The notes: generated by a model not told the origin, from the sequence alone. A DNA stretch of 64,000 bases from Rhodospirillales bacterium BBD 1991-14 (GCA_001657395.1 LYSY01000002.1:868001-932000), one strand, 5' to 3'. Shown: positions 53,249 to 62,589, numbered from the stretch's first letter. Translations and numbers: made by a program.

Positions 53249-53599
53249 ATGCAGGACACCGTAATCTTTCATATCTGCCGCAAGGACGAATGGGCCGAGG
53301 CGCAGGGCCGCGGGCACTACGACGGCTCCTCCCAGGACCGCGCCGACGGCTTCATTCACTTCTCCACTGCGGCCCAGGTCGAGACGTCTGCGGCCAAGCA
53401 TCGCGCCGGGCAGGATGGCTTGCTCCTGCTGGCTGTGGATGCAGGGGCGCTCGGCTCTGCGTTGAAGTGGGAGCCGTCGCGTGGGGGCGCGCTGTTTCCG
53501 CACCTCTACGGTCCGCTTCCTCTAACGGCGGTGCGCCGGGTCGACGACCTGCCGCTGGGCGCCGACGGCCGTCATCGCTTTCCACCTCTGGTGGACTAA
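53249..53599 (+). CDS. DUF952 family protein
   Basis: A 116-residue cytoplasmic protein matching DUF952: VIFHICRKDEWAEAQ, DGFIHFSTAAQV and a conserved FPHLYGPLP near residue 85. The family is related in fold to ADP-ribose-handling or RNA-end-binding domains, but its function is unknown. It ends 18 bases before pyrD and is often its neighbour in alphaproteobacteria. The ATG at 53249 is chosen; an upstream TTG is in frame. Confidence 0.8.
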   Translation: MQDTVIFHICRKDEWAEAQGRGHYDGSSQDRADGFIHFSTAAQVETSAAKHRAGQDGLLLLAVDAGALGSALKWEPSRGGALFPHLYGPLPLTAVRRVDDLPLGADGRHRFPPLVD

Positions 53600-53617
53600 T
53601 ACGAGGCCCTCTGAATC

Positions 53618-54712
53618 TTGGCGTCTTTTCTCTTTGACCGGCTGATCGGCCCCGGACTCAGGCTTCTGGACCCGGAGACGGCGCACGGCCTGACGCTGAA
53701 GGCGCTGGCCGCGGGCCTGGCGCCGCGCGCAACGGAGCCCGACGACCCGCTGCTGGCGACCCGGGTCTGGGGGCGCGCCTTTTCCAATCCGGTGGGTCTC
53801 TCCGCGGGGTTCGACAAGGACGCGGAGGTCATGGCGCCGATGCTCGCGCTCGGCTTCGGCTTCGTCGAGGTGGGCAGCATCACGCCGCGCCCGCAAGGCG
53901 GCAATCCGAAGCCGCGGATCTTTCGCCTGCCCGACGACGCGGCGGTGATCAACCGCCTCGGCTTCAACAGCGGCGGACTGGAGGCGGCAGCGGAGCGGCT
54001 GAAAGCCTATCGGGCTGGCTCATCGAAAGGGCAGGTGCAGGGGCAGACGCAGGGCCTCATCGGCATCAATCTGGGCAAGAACAGGGACAGCGCCGATGCG
54101 GCGGACGACTATGCCCGGGGTGCTGCCGCCCTGGCGCCGCTGGCCGACTATCTGGTGGTCAACGTTTCCTCGCCCAACACGCCGGGCCTGCGGGCTCTGC
54201 AGGGGCGCGGCGAACTGGAGGACCTGCTGGGCCGTGTCACGGCCGCCCTGCCGTCACCGGCCCCGCCGCTGCTGTTGAAGATCGCGCCGGACCTCACCGA
54301 GGAAGACAAGCAGGACATCGCCGCCGTCTGCCTTGCCGCCGGGGTTGCCGGGATCATCGCCACCAACACCACCATCGAAAGGCCGGACAGCCTGCGCGGC
54401 ACTGCCAGGGGCGAGGGCGGTGGGCTGTCCGGCAAGCCGCTGTTCGTTCCCTCTACCGCCGTGCTCTCGGACCTCTATCGCCTGACCGAAGGCAGGCTGC
54501 CGCTGATCGGTGTCGGCGGCATCGCCTCCGGCGCCGACGCATACCGCAAGATCCGCGCCGGTGCCTCCCTGGTGCAGCTCTATACGGCGCTGATCTACCA
54601 GGGCCCGGCCCTGGTGACGCGGATCAAGCGGGAGCTGGCCCGCCTGCTGCGGGACGACGGTTTCGAGTCCCTCGCCGCTGCAGTCGGCGCCGACCACCGC
54701 TACAGCGGCTAG
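53618..54712 (+). CDS. pyrD: Dihydroorotate dehydrogenase (quinone), class 2
   Basis: Oxidises dihydroorotate to orotate in pyrimidine synthesis, passing electrons to the quinone pool at the inner membrane. The 364-residue protein has the N-terminal membrane-associating helices of class 2 (FLFDRLIGPGLRLLD), the FMN site text GFDKDAEV, and the catalytic serine of class 2 enzymes in NVSSPNTPGL. Motifs IATNTTIERP and GVGGIASGADAY also match. The start is TTG at 53618. It is 18 bases after the DUF952 gene. Confidence 0.95.
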   Translation: MASFLFDRLIGPGLRLLDPETAHGLTLKALAAGLAPRATEPDDPLLATRVWGRAFSNPVGLSAGFDKDAEVMAPMLALGFGFVEVGSITPRPQGGNPKPRIFRLPDDAAVINRLGFNSGGLEAAAERLKAYRAGSSKGQVQGQTQGLIGINLGKNRDSADAADDYARGAAALAPLADYLVVNVSSPNTPGLRALQGRGELEDLLGRVTAALPSPAPPLLLKIAPDLTEEDKQDIAAVCLAAGVAGIIATNTTIERPDSLRGTARGEGGGLSGKPLFVPSTAVLSDLYRLTEGRLPLIGVGGIASGADAYRKIRAGASLVQLYTALIYQGPALVTRIKRELARLLRDDGFESLAAAVGADHRYSG

Positions 54713-54743
54713 GATGCTGCTGAAGGAAGGGGCTTAGCGACCG

Positions 54744-54854
54744 CCATCCTTCGAGACGCGCGCCTGAGGCACGCTCCTCAGGATGAGGATCGAAAGGGTG
54801 AAACAGCCGACCCTCATGCTGAGGAGTGAGCGTAGCGAACGTCTCTAAGCATCT
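54744..54854. repeat. Dispersed palindromic repeat, family B (copy 2)
   Basis: About 111 bases: CCATCCTTCGAGACGCGCG ... CTCCTCAGGATGAGG ... CCCTCATGCTGAGGAG ... ACGTCTCTAAGCATC. The arms are inverted copies of one another as in the copy at 20531-20643. It lies between convergent pyrD and arsC and may terminate both. Confidence 0.65.
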
Positions 54855-54883
54855 CGCCGCTGTCCCCTGTTTTCGTCGGCTGG

Positions 54884-55231
54884 CTAGAGGATCTCGAGCA
54901 CGCTTTCCGGCGGGCGGCCCAGCGCCGCCTTCGATCCCTTGGTGACGATGGGCCGTTCGATCAGGATCGGGTGCTCCACCATGGCCGCAATGAGGGCGCT
55001 GCGGCTGAGGCCGGCATCCTGCAGATTGAGGTCCTTGTAAGGGGCTTCCTTGCGCCGCATGAGGTCGCGCGGTTCCATCTTCAGCCGCTTCAGGATCGCA
55101 TCCAGGGTTGCCGCATCCGGCGGGGTCTTCAGGTACTCCACGATCCGGGGCTCGACGCCGCGGTCCTGGAGCAGGGCCAGGGTCTGGCGCGACTTGCTGC
55201 AACGCGGATTGTGATAGAGGGTGACCGTCAT
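54884..55231 (-). CDS. arsC: Arsenate reductase (glutaredoxin-coupled type)
   Basis: A 115-residue ArsC/Spx-fold protein. The catalytic cysteine is Cys11 in YHNPRCSKSRQ, and the family text VEYLKTPP, EAPYKDLNL and ERPIVTKGSKAALGRPP is complete, including the arsenate-binding arginines. It reduces arsenate to arsenite using glutathione and glutaredoxin. No arsenite pump or ArsR is nearby. The YffB-like branch of the same family is an alternative, but the HNPRCSKSR context favours true ArsC. Confidence 0.87.
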   Translation of the reverse strand: MTVTLYHNPRCSKSRQTLALLQDRGVEPRIVEYLKTPPDAATLDAILKRLKMEPRDLMRRKEAPYKDLNLQDAGLSRSALIAAMVEHPILIERPIVTKGSKAALGRPPESVLEIL

Positions 55232-55499
55232 CGTCCGTGTCCTTGTTTCTTATCGGCCCTTCCGGGCTCTCGCTGGGCGCCGCCAGCTTTCTGATCCGCG
55301 GGGGCGCGTCCGTCAAGCGCCCTCCCCCAAAACACCCCGCCTGCGGTGGCGTAAAGGACGGCGCGGCCCGTCGCAGACCGCAAGACTCCGTTAACCCTCT
55401 TTCAAGACTGGCCCGGCAGAGTAGGCGCCATGGATCGGTCCATCCCCTTTACGGCTCTGCGCGCCTGCCGGTGGTGCGCGGCGATGCCGGGTCGCCGCG

Positions 55500-56882
55500 A
55501 TGCTTAGGCACCTGGCGATCTTCCTCTGCTACGCCGCAGCGGCGGCGGCGGTGCTGCTTTACGGCCCCGGCTGGCATCCGCTGATCGATGCCCGCAGCGC
55601 CATCGGCCTGGCTCTGGCGGTGCTGCTGGGCGGCGGGCTGCTGCATGAGGTCTACGCCCGTCTGGGCCGGGAGACCTTCCTGGCGCAGAAGCTGCTTTCC
55701 CTGCGGGTCGCCCAGGGCGACGCCCTGGAAGAACTGAGCTGGACCCGCCGGGAGCTGGCGGTGCTGCGCGAAGCCCTGGAATCCGCCGGCGGCGTCAGCA
55801 AGTCCGGCAAGTCGGTGGACGAGGTGATTGCCGAGGTCAAGGTGCTGCAGTCACTGATCACCCGGCTCGCCAAGTCCTCCAAAGCGCCGCGGCAGGCTGC
55901 GGAAGCGGAGGAGGCTGCCGCCGCTGCGCCGGCGGCGCAGCGACTGACGGCTAGACAAGAAGCGGCGGTGCCGGCCGGAAAACCGCACCCCCTGCGGCCT
56001 CGTCCGGTTGACAGTCAGGCGCACAGTCGCGTGGACAGCGAAGACGCCACGCCGCGCGCGCCGGCCCCCGCCAACGCCCTTGCCAACGCCCCCGCCAATA
56101 CAAACGAGGCCGAGAAGAAAGCCGGCGTGCTGCCGCCGGTCGCGCTCGGCCTGGACGAGGCGGCAGTGCTGGAGGTGGCGCGCCAGGCGCTGCGCGACGA
56201 CCGCATCGATCTGGTGCTGCAGCCCATCGTCCTGCTGCCGCAGCGCAAGCGCCGCTACTACGAGTGCTTCTCGCGCCTGCGCACCACCGACGGATTCATG
56301 ATCCTGCCGGAGCAGTACATCAATCTCGCCGAGCGCGAGGGCCTGGTGGCGGCGATCGACAACATGCTGCTGATCCGCTGCATCCAGCTCATCCGCAAGA
56401 TTCAGCGGCGCAACGAGAAGCTCGATTTCTTCTGCAACATCTCCAGCCTGACCCTGGGCGACGACGTCTTCTTCGCCGATTTCGTCGACTTTCTGGAGAG
56501 CAACCGCGAACTGACCCGCAACCTGATCTTCGAGTTCCCGCAGAGCGACTACAACGCCTGGGACGCCAGCGCCGGCATCTATCTGAAGCGCCTGGCCGAT
56601 CTCGGCTGCCGCTTCTCGCTGGACGGGGTCATCGACCTCGAGATCGACCCGGCCGCCCTGGCGGCGCGGGAATTCCACTTCGTCAAGATCCGCGCCGAAG
56701 CGCTGCTCGCCGAACCTGAGAAGGGCGAGCGGCTGCAGGCCGGCCTCAAGGAATACGGCATCCGTCTGGTCGCCGAAAAGGTGGAGGACGAGGACGCCCT
56801 GGTGGAGGTGCTCGACCTCGGCATCGATTGCGCCCAGGGCTATCTCTTCGGCGAACCCCGCCTGGCCAGGCCGGCGGCGTAA
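55500..56882 (+). CDS. Membrane-anchored degenerate EAL-domain protein (TipF-like)
   Basis: A 460-residue protein: two N-terminal transmembrane helices (about 4-50), a coiled-coil (about 60-125), a Pro/Ala-rich linker (125-210) and a C-terminal EAL domain (about 215-455). The EAL motif itself reads ECF (Glu255), the DDFG motif reads LDGV and the catalytic lysine block reads AEKVED, so phosphodiesterase activity is doubtful. The layout resembles Caulobacter TipF, which binds c-di-GMP and places the flagellum. No flagellar genes are near, so a role in polarity is only inferred. Confidence 0.75.
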   Translation: MLRHLAIFLCYAAAAAAVLLYGPGWHPLIDARSAIGLALAVLLGGGLLHEVYARLGRETFLAQKLLSLRVAQGDALEELSWTRRELAVLREALESAGGVSKSGKSVDEVIAEVKVLQSLITRLAKSSKAPRQAAEAEEAAAAAPAAQRLTARQEAAVPAGKPHPLRPRPVDSQAHSRVDSEDATPRAPAPANALANAPANTNEAEKKAGVLPPVALGLDEAAVLEVARQALRDDRIDLVLQPIVLLPQRKRRYYECFSRLRTTDGFMILPEQYINLAEREGLVAAIDNMLLIRCIQLIRKIQRRNEKLDFFCNISSLTLGDDVFFADFVDFLESNRELTRNLIFEFPQSDYNAWDASAGIYLKRLADLGCRFSLDGVIDLEIDPAALAAREFHFVKIRAEALLAEPEKGERLQAGLKEYGIRLVAEKVEDEDALVEVLDLGIDCAQGYLFGEPRLARPAA

Positions 56883-56961
56883 GACGCCGGCATCTTGGGC
56901 GAGGGCCGCTGACGATCCTACCCTGCGAGCCTAATTGGTTCGTACGGCGCTGCTGATCCGC

Positions 56962-57705
56962 CTACAGCAGCTCATGGAGCCTCTCCGCCATGACCGGCTT
57001 GACTTCTTCAACCGTCATGCCGGGCTTTATCCGGTTATCGTACCAGACCCTCAGCAAGACGACCTCCTCCGCTGCTTCGCTGAATGGGTCGTCCTGTGGC
57101 GTCTCGGCTTCTCCCGCCGCGGGGGACTCGGGCTCCGCTCCACCCAGCGCGCTGACGAGCAGACTCATGGTGCACCTTTCGATGCGATCCTCCGGGAGCC
57201 CCGATGGCACTTGCCCGACCGCATAGACGATTTCGTGGGGAGAATCGGCGTTCGTCGCCCATTTGGAGCGGCAATAGCCGTCCATCGCGGCAGGCTCGTC
57301 GCCCAGATCCGCCGCCATGGCGGTCCCGCTGCTGTAGAGCGGCGCGAAAACCTCGGCGTGGCTGGCAAGGGCCGCCTGCGGCGTCGGCGCGCCGAAGACC
57401 AGCCAGGCATCGGCCTCGTTTCCTTCCACCAACGCCAGGCGGTGCTCGGTAATGGTTTCCAGGAGTTCCAATTGCCTGACCACAGAGGCGCGGTGGTCTG
57501 CGGCTCCCGCGCCGGTCAGAGATACCGTTACCGGCCGGACCCACTTGTACACCCGCGCGCCATCGTCGGTCCTGGCGTCGAGGGGCAGGATCGCCGGGCG
57601 CGGCGTGTAGACTATTGCCTGGGGTGCGCAGTTCGCGAGGGTGAGGCAGGTCGCGGCGGCAACGACGACGTCTTTCCAGCGCAAGCGAAAGAAACGCACC
57701 TTCAC
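56962..57705 (-). CDS. Predicted lipoprotein, DUF2927-like
   Basis: A 247-residue lipoprotein starting at GTG (57705) with GGGGAGAGG upstream and lipobox LANC (Cys26). The C-terminal text VVLLRVWYDNRIKPGMTVEE resembles the end of DUF2927 proteins (an LLYDPRIKPGM-type motif), and VYKWVRPVTVSLTG could be its first strand. DUF2927 proteins are exported and uncharacterised; one related member is a putative protease. The longer frame starting upstream is not supported. Confidence 0.62.
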   Translation of the reverse strand: MKVRFFRLRWKDVVVAAATCLTLANCAPQAIVYTPRPAILPLDARTDDGARVYKWVRPVTVSLTGAGAADHRASVVRQLELLETITEHRLALVEGNEADAWLVFGAPTPQAALASHAEVFAPLYSSGTAMAADLGDEPAAMDGYCRSKWATNADSPHEIVYAVGQVPSGLPEDRIERCTMSLLVSALGGAEPESPAAGEAETPQDDPFSEAAEEVVLLRVWYDNRIKPGMTVEEVKPVMAERLHELL

Positions 57706-57901
57706 CCTCTCCCCCCGGTACTTGCGGCAGTTTAACCCTGCGGGACCGGGTGTGACGGTAGCATGGCTCCCGCGGGGGTTGAACCCTCCTTGCCGCCACT
57801 GTGCTTCCACAGCGGGTTGGCACCGCGATCTGGCCTTTGCATGAAGTGCCGGCCTGTGGCAGAAGGGCGCCGATACGCCCCCGTGGCCTCGCGGAGCTTT
57901 C

Positions 57902-58777
57902 ATGTCCCATCCGTCCTTCTACCCGGGCCTCGCCGCCCTGGCCGACCGCTATGACGCCTTTATCGTCGACCTCTGGGGGGTCATGCACGACGGGATCGCC
58001 GCCTTCCCGGACGCGGTGGCGGCCCTGAAGGCGCTGAAGGCCGCCGGCAAGCGCTCGGTCATCCTCTCCAACGCGCCGCGGCGGGTGGATGTCATCGTCG
58101 CACGCAACGCGGAACTGGGGATCGACCCCAAGCTGCCCGATGCCCTGATGTCCTCCGGCGAGGATGCCTGGCAGCATCTGAGCCAGCGGCGCGATCCCTG
58201 GTACCGGGCGCTGGGTCGGCGCTGCTACCACCTGGGGCCGGAGCGCGACCACGGCATGCGCGAGGGACTGGATCTGGACTTCGTCGAAAGCCTGGAGCAG
58301 GCCGACTTCATCCTCAATACCGGGAACCTCAGTCCCCTCGACAGCGTCGAGACCTATGACGACTTCATCGGCCAGGCCCTCGCACTCGGCCTGCCGATGA
58401 TCTGCACCAATCCGGATCTGGTGGTGGTGCGCGGCGGCAAGCGGGAGATCTGCGCCGGCGCCATCGCCCTGGAGTTCGAGCAGCGCGGCGGCGAGGTGCG
58501 CTGGCACGGCAAGCCGCACCCGGAGGTTTACCGGACCTGCTTTGACCTGCTTCCCGGTATCGCCCCGGAACGGATTGCGGCCATCGGCGATTCCCTGCGG
58601 ACCGATGTGGCCGGCGCAGCGGCTGCGGGCATTGACTGTATTTTCGTCGCCGCCGGCATCCATGGCGAGGAACTGGGCGTAGACAAGGACGGGACCATCG
58701 ATCCCGACCGTTACGCTGCCATGATCGCCGACGCGCCTGCCGCGCCGAGCGCGGTCATGCCGTTTATGCGCTGGTAG
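57902..58777 (+). CDS. HAD-superfamily class IIA phosphatase (TIGR01459-like)
   Basis: A 291-residue HAD hydrolase. Motif 1 is DLWGVMHDG (nucleophile Asp in FIVDLWG), motif 2 is ILSNAPRR, motif 3 has GKPHPEVY and motif 4 is IGDSLRTDVAGA, the order for NagD-like class IIA phosphatases. The tryptophan after the first aspartate is typical of a proteobacterial subgroup of unknown substrate. It is followed 42 bases later by the cyclase gene, both rightward. Confidence 0.83.
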   Translation: MSHPSFYPGLAALADRYDAFIVDLWGVMHDGIAAFPDAVAALKALKAAGKRSVILSNAPRRVDVIVARNAELGIDPKLPDALMSSGEDAWQHLSQRRDPWYRALGRRCYHLGPERDHGMREGLDLDFVESLEQADFILNTGNLSPLDSVETYDDFIGQALALGLPMICTNPDLVVVRGGKREICAGAIALEFEQRGGEVRWHGKPHPEVYRTCFDLLPGIAPERIAAIGDSLRTDVAGAAAAGIDCIFVAAGIHGEELGVDKDGTIDPDRYAAMIADAPAAPSAVMPFMRW

Positions 58778-58802
58778 GGCCGGGCCTCGCACGGCCCTGC
58801 CA
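58774..58802 (+). terminator. Hairpin after the HAD phosphatase gene
   Basis: GGTAGGGCCG and CGGCCCTGCC form a 10-base stem with one G-T wobble around the loop GGCCTCGCA. It overlaps the stop codon of the HAD gene. There is no U-tract, so this could be only partial termination before the cyclase gene. Confidence 0.3.
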
Positions 58803-58819
58803 CCCGGAGGACCGAAGGG

Positions 58820-60619
58820 ATGGCACAGCCGCAGAGCCGCACCTTTCACTGGGAGTTCGAGAACCCGGCAGAGGCCATCTGGCCGCTGCTGGCTGATACC
58901 GTGCGCTTCAACGAGGCTGCGGGCCTGCCCCGTTACGAGGTCAGCGAGACAGCGCAGCCGGACGGGTCGGTGCTCTACGAGGGCCGCATGAAGCGCGGCC
59001 TCTTCACGATCGCCTGGCGCGAGATCCCGGTGAACTGGGTGGCCGGGCGTTGGTTCGAGCATCGCCGCGAATTCCTGAACGGCCCCTTGAAGGACCTGAC
59101 GGCGCGCCTGGTGCTCTCGCCCGGCACGGATGGCAGGGGCTGCCGCGGCGACTACACGCTGACCGCGACCCCGGCCAACCTGCTGGGCCGGGTTATGCTG
59201 AAAGCCGGGTTCTTCGAATCGACTGCCAAGACCTTCGCCGGACTGGCCGCCGACGCTGACCGCTTCGCCGGCGGCCTGGCGGTCGAGCCCTTCACCTTCA
59301 CGGCACCGACGCCCGACCCGGCCGTTCGGGACAAGGTGGCGGAGCTGGTCGCCGCCATCGAGGCCGGGCCCCATGGCCATGGCCTCGCCGCGCGACTGGC
59401 CGAGCACCTGCTGTCGGCGCAGGAGGCCGACCTCGTTCATCTCAGGCCTCTGGCGCTGGCCCGGCGCTGGCAGGTGGAGGAGCGCGCCGCCATCGAGCTC
59501 TGCCTGGAGGCGGTGCGCGCTGGCCTGCTCGACATGCGCTGGGATCTGCTCTGCCCGCGCTGCCGCATTCCCAAGGCGGCGGTGGAAGCGCTGGACGGCC
59601 TGCCGCAGGGCGCACACTGCGACAGCTGCAACATCGACTATGAGCGCGACTTCTCGCGCAACGTCGAACTCAGCTTTCAGCCGGCTGCGGCGGTCCGCCC
59701 GCTGGGCAGCGGCGAGCACTGCCTCTTCGGGCCAATGTCGACGCCACACATCTGGCTGCAGCGGACCCTGGCGCCAGGAGAAAGCATGAGCGAGCCTTGC
59801 GGCTTGCCGCCGGGCCGTTATGCCCTGCGCACCCTGGAGCCGGGGCCGGAATGCATTGTCGATCTCGCGGAGGATTCGGCTTTACCGGAAGTGACCCTCG
59901 ACAACGACAGCATCACCGCGACCCCGGCGGGACAGGCCGGAAGAACTGTTCTGCACAACCGCACCGCCCGGCCGCTCACCGTGATCGTGGAGGAGCGGCG
60001 CTGGGTCCGCGATGCCCTCACCGCCGACCGGGTCACGGCGCTGCAGGCTTTCCGCGACCTCTTTTCCGATCAGGTCCTGCGGCCCGGCGACGAGGTGGCG
60101 GTGGCGCGCATCTCCCTTCTGTTCACCGACCTCAGGCGTTCGACGGAACTCTACGGGCGTATCGGCGATGCCGCGGCCTATCACCTGGTGCGCGACCACT
60201 TCGCCTTTCTCGGCGCCATCGTGCGGCGCCACAGCGGCGCGGTGGTGAAGACCATCGGCGATGCGGTCATGGCCGCCTTCGCCACGCCGGCCGATGCGGT
60301 TGCGGCGGCGCTTGCGATCCAGCGCGAGGTCGCGGCCTTTAACGCGCGCGAGGAGGTGCCGGTGGTCATCAAGCTCGGCGTGCACGAAGGCCCCTGCATT
60401 GCCGTCACCCTGAACGGTCGACTCGACTACTTCGGCAGCACGGTCAACATGGCCGCGCGCCTGCAGGGCAAGAGCGAAGGCGGCGACCTGGTCGTCTCGC
60501 AGTCGGTCGGCGCGGAGGGCGCGGTTGCGGCTTTGCTCCAGGATCACAACTGCGTTCACGAGACCACGCAGCTCAAGGGCTTCGAGCAGCCGGTCGCCTA
60601 TTGCCGGGTGCGCCTTTAG
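58820..60619 (+). CDS. Class III adenylate/guanylate cyclase with SRPBCC-like and zinc-ribbon domains
   Basis: A 599-residue cytoplasmic protein. Residues about 1-155 look like an SRPBCC/START-type ligand-binding domain; a DUF5939-like middle region follows, with a zinc-ribbon-like C245-x2-C248 ... C267-x2-C270. The C-terminal cyclase domain (about 425-599) has metal-binding Asp437 and Asp481, purine-selecting Lys477 and Asp536, and transition-state Asn543 and Arg547. All catalytic residues are present. Lys/Asp at the selector positions favours adenylate cyclase. It probably makes cAMP in response to a hydrophobic ligand. Confidence 0.83.
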   Translation: MAQPQSRTFHWEFENPAEAIWPLLADTVRFNEAAGLPRYEVSETAQPDGSVLYEGRMKRGLFTIAWREIPVNWVAGRWFEHRREFLNGPLKDLTARLVLSPGTDGRGCRGDYTLTATPANLLGRVMLKAGFFESTAKTFAGLAADADRFAGGLAVEPFTFTAPTPDPAVRDKVAELVAAIEAGPHGHGLAARLAEHLLSAQEADLVHLRPLALARRWQVEERAAIELCLEAVRAGLLDMRWDLLCPRCRIPKAAVEALDGLPQGAHCDSCNIDYERDFSRNVELSFQPAAAVRPLGSGEHCLFGPMSTPHIWLQRTLAPGESMSEPCGLPPGRYALRTLEPGPECIVDLAEDSALPEVTLDNDSITATPAGQAGRTVLHNRTARPLTVIVEERRWVRDALTADRVTALQAFRDLFSDQVLRPGDEVAVARISLLFTDLRRSTELYGRIGDAAAYHLVRDHFAFLGAIVRRHSGAVVKTIGDAVMAAFATPADAVAAALAIQREVAAFNAREEVPVVIKLGVHEGPCIAVTLNGRLDYFGSTVNMAARLQGKSEGGDLVVSQSVGAEGAVAALLQDHNCVHETTQLKGFEQPVAYCRVRL

Positions 60620-60693
60620 TCCCGGCGGTGGCGCGGCTGCGGGATTGGCGCTAAAAGGGCCCAACAGGCGCTCACGACTGGAGTGAGGGGGAT

Positions 60694-61281
60694 ATGGGGA
60701 CTGGTTTCTTTGGGCGCGTTCTTGCGGTTGCGCTTCTGGTGTCGTCGTTCGTCATGGATTCCGCACCGGCCGATGCCGCGGACTTCGACCTCTCGAAGCT
60801 GAAGGACGGCGGCTATGTGGTGCTGCTGCGCCATGTGAAGGCGGGCGGCAGCGACTCCGACGACTTCGACCTGGCGGACTGCCTGACACAGCGGCAGGTC
60901 GGCGCGGCGGGCCGCAAGCAGGCGGCGGAACTGAAGGAACGCTTCCTCGCCGCCGGGATCACCGAACTGCGGCTGCTCAGCAGCCAATACTGCCGGGCCC
61001 TGCAGACCGCCGAACTGCTGGATCTGGGCACGGTCACCGAAGAGCCCGCCCTGAACTATTTCCACTGGCGCATGGGCGACAAGGACGCGGTCTACGAAGG
61101 TCTGCGCCGCTTCATCGTTGCCTTGGAGGCGCCCGGCGACGGCCCGCCGCTGGTGCTGGTCGGCCACACCCATGCCTTCAATATCATCGGGCTTGAAGCG
61201 GTGGACTCGGGCGGCGGTCTCGTCCTGCGGCCCAATGGCAGCGACCGGCCGGAGGTGGTGGGCACGATCACGGCGCCCTGA
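60694..61281 (+). CDS. Exported histidine phosphatase-superfamily protein
   Basis: A 195-residue protein with a signal peptide (about 1-28) and a phosphoglycerate-mutase-like fold. The catalytic histidine is His47 in LLRHVKAGG, with RHV replacing the usual RHG, and the second histidine is in VGHTHAFN. Periplasmic location suggests a broad phosphatase or a lipid-A-core phosphatase (Ais-like) role, which is inference. It is 74 bases after the cyclase. Confidence 0.78.
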   Translation: MGTGFFGRVLAVALLVSSFVMDSAPADAADFDLSKLKDGGYVVLLRHVKAGGSDSDDFDLADCLTQRQVGAAGRKQAAELKERFLAAGITELRLLSSQYCRALQTAELLDLGTVTEEPALNYFHWRMGDKDAVYEGLRRFIVALEAPGDGPPLVLVGHTHAFNIIGLEAVDSGGGLVLRPNGSDRPEVVGTITAP

Positions 61282-61377
61282 CGATTGTGACGCCCTAAGC
61301 CGGCGCCCCCGCCTGCGGGAGGCTGCCCGGCGGGATTTGCACGTCGGCCGCCTGCGCCGCGTGCTAGCCTTGCAACC

Positions 61378-62550
61378 ATGACCAGCGACAGCGGGACGAT
61401 ACCGGCACAGGGGGCGGCGGCGGTGGCGCTGGGCGGCTGCATCGCGCTGGCCGCGGCCATGGGCATCGGGCGCTTCGTCTACACGCCGATCCTGCCCTTC
61501 ATGGTGGAGACCCTGGGCCTCACTCAGGCGCAGGCGGGTGTCGTCGCCTCGGCCAATTTCCTCGGCTACTTGCTGGGTGCGCTGGCCGCGGCCAAGGCGG
61601 CGCTGCCCGGGGGGCGGCGGCGCTGGTTCCTGGCGGCGCTGGCCGTCTCGGCGGTGACGACGGCGGCCATGGCCGCCGAGCCGTCGCTGATCCTGTTCCT
61701 CGTCCTGCGCTTTGCCGGCGGCGTGGCCAGCGCTTTCGTCCTCGTGTTCTCTTCGGCGCTGGTTCTGGACCGTCTCGCCGCGGCGGGGAAGCCCGGGTTC
61801 TCCGCCCTGCACTTCGCCGGCGTCGGCTGCGGCATCGCCGTTTCCGCCGTGCTGGTGGCCTGGCTGGCGGCGCTGGGGAGCGACTGGCGCGACCTCTGGC
61901 TGGCCAGCGGCGCGGTCTCCCTGCTCGCCTTGGCCGCGGCGGTCAGGCTGATCCCGCCGGAGACGGAGGGCGCCTCTTCGCCGCCGCGCGGGGCCGCGCA
62001 GGACGGTGACCGCCGCCGGCTGGTCGCCCTCATCGTTGCCTATGGCCTCTTCGGCTTCGGCTACGTCATCACCGCGACCTTCATCTCCACCCTGGTGCGC
62101 CTGACGCCGGAGATCCGCTGGCTGGAGCCCTACGTCTGGCTGACCGTGGGCCTCGCCGCCGTGCCCTCGGTCGCCTTCTGGACCTGGGTGGCCGGGCGCC
62201 TCGGCAAGGCGCGCGGCTTCGCGCTGGCCTGTCTGGCGGAGGGGCTGGGCGTGGCGCTCTCCGTCCTCGGCAGCGGCGCCCCGGCGGTGCTGCTCGCCGC
62301 CGCGCTGCTGGGCGGCACCTTCATGGGCATCACGGCCCTGGGCCTGGTCTACGCCCGCAGCCTCACCGCCGGCGATCCGCGCCGCTCCATTGCCCTGATG
62401 ACGGCGGCCTTCGGCCTCGGCCAGATGATCGGCCCCAGCTTCGCCGGCTACGCCTACGGCTTCGGTCAGTCCTTCCTGCTGCCCAGCCTGGTGGCCGCCG
62501 GCGCGCTGCTGGTGGCCTTCGCCCTCACCATGGACTGGCGCCGCGCCTGA
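61378..62550 (+). CDS. MFS transporter, YbfB/YjiJ family
   Basis: A 390-residue 12-helix major facilitator protein. The N-terminal phrase AMGIGRFVYTPILPFM is the hallmark of the YbfB/YjiJ group, and the second half has the typical GQMIGPSFAGYAYG. Substrates of the group are mostly unknown. The ATG at 61378 gives a standard N-terminus. It is convergent with the AraC-type gene. Confidence 0.85.
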   Translation: MTSDSGTIPAQGAAAVALGGCIALAAAMGIGRFVYTPILPFMVETLGLTQAQAGVVASANFLGYLLGALAAAKAALPGGRRRWFLAALAVSAVTTAAMAAEPSLILFLVLRFAGGVASAFVLVFSSALVLDRLAAAGKPGFSALHFAGVGCGIAVSAVLVAWLAALGSDWRDLWLASGAVSLLALAAAVRLIPPETEGASSPPRGAAQDGDRRRLVALIVAYGLFGFGYVITATFISTLVRLTPEIRWLEPYVWLTVGLAAVPSVAFWTWVAGRLGKARGFALACLAEGLGVALSVLGSGAPAVLLAAALLGGTFMGITALGLVYARSLTAGDPRRSIALMTAAFGLGQMIGPSFAGYAYGFGQSFLLPSLVAAGALLVAFALTMDWRRA

Positions 62551-62589
62551 CCACGGTCTCGCGGGCTGCCGAAGCCGCACTTCACCCCT

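Noticed and set aside
57750-57800. A tRNA-like GGGGGTTGAACCCTCC arm.
   Set aside because: No acceptor, D or anticodon stem can be drawn around it.
57035-62580. Long leftward frames of 904 and 654 codons across the HAD, cyclase, phosphatase and MFS genes.
   Set aside because: They are antisense of genes with clear motifs and show low-complexity composition typical of GC-rich shadow frames.
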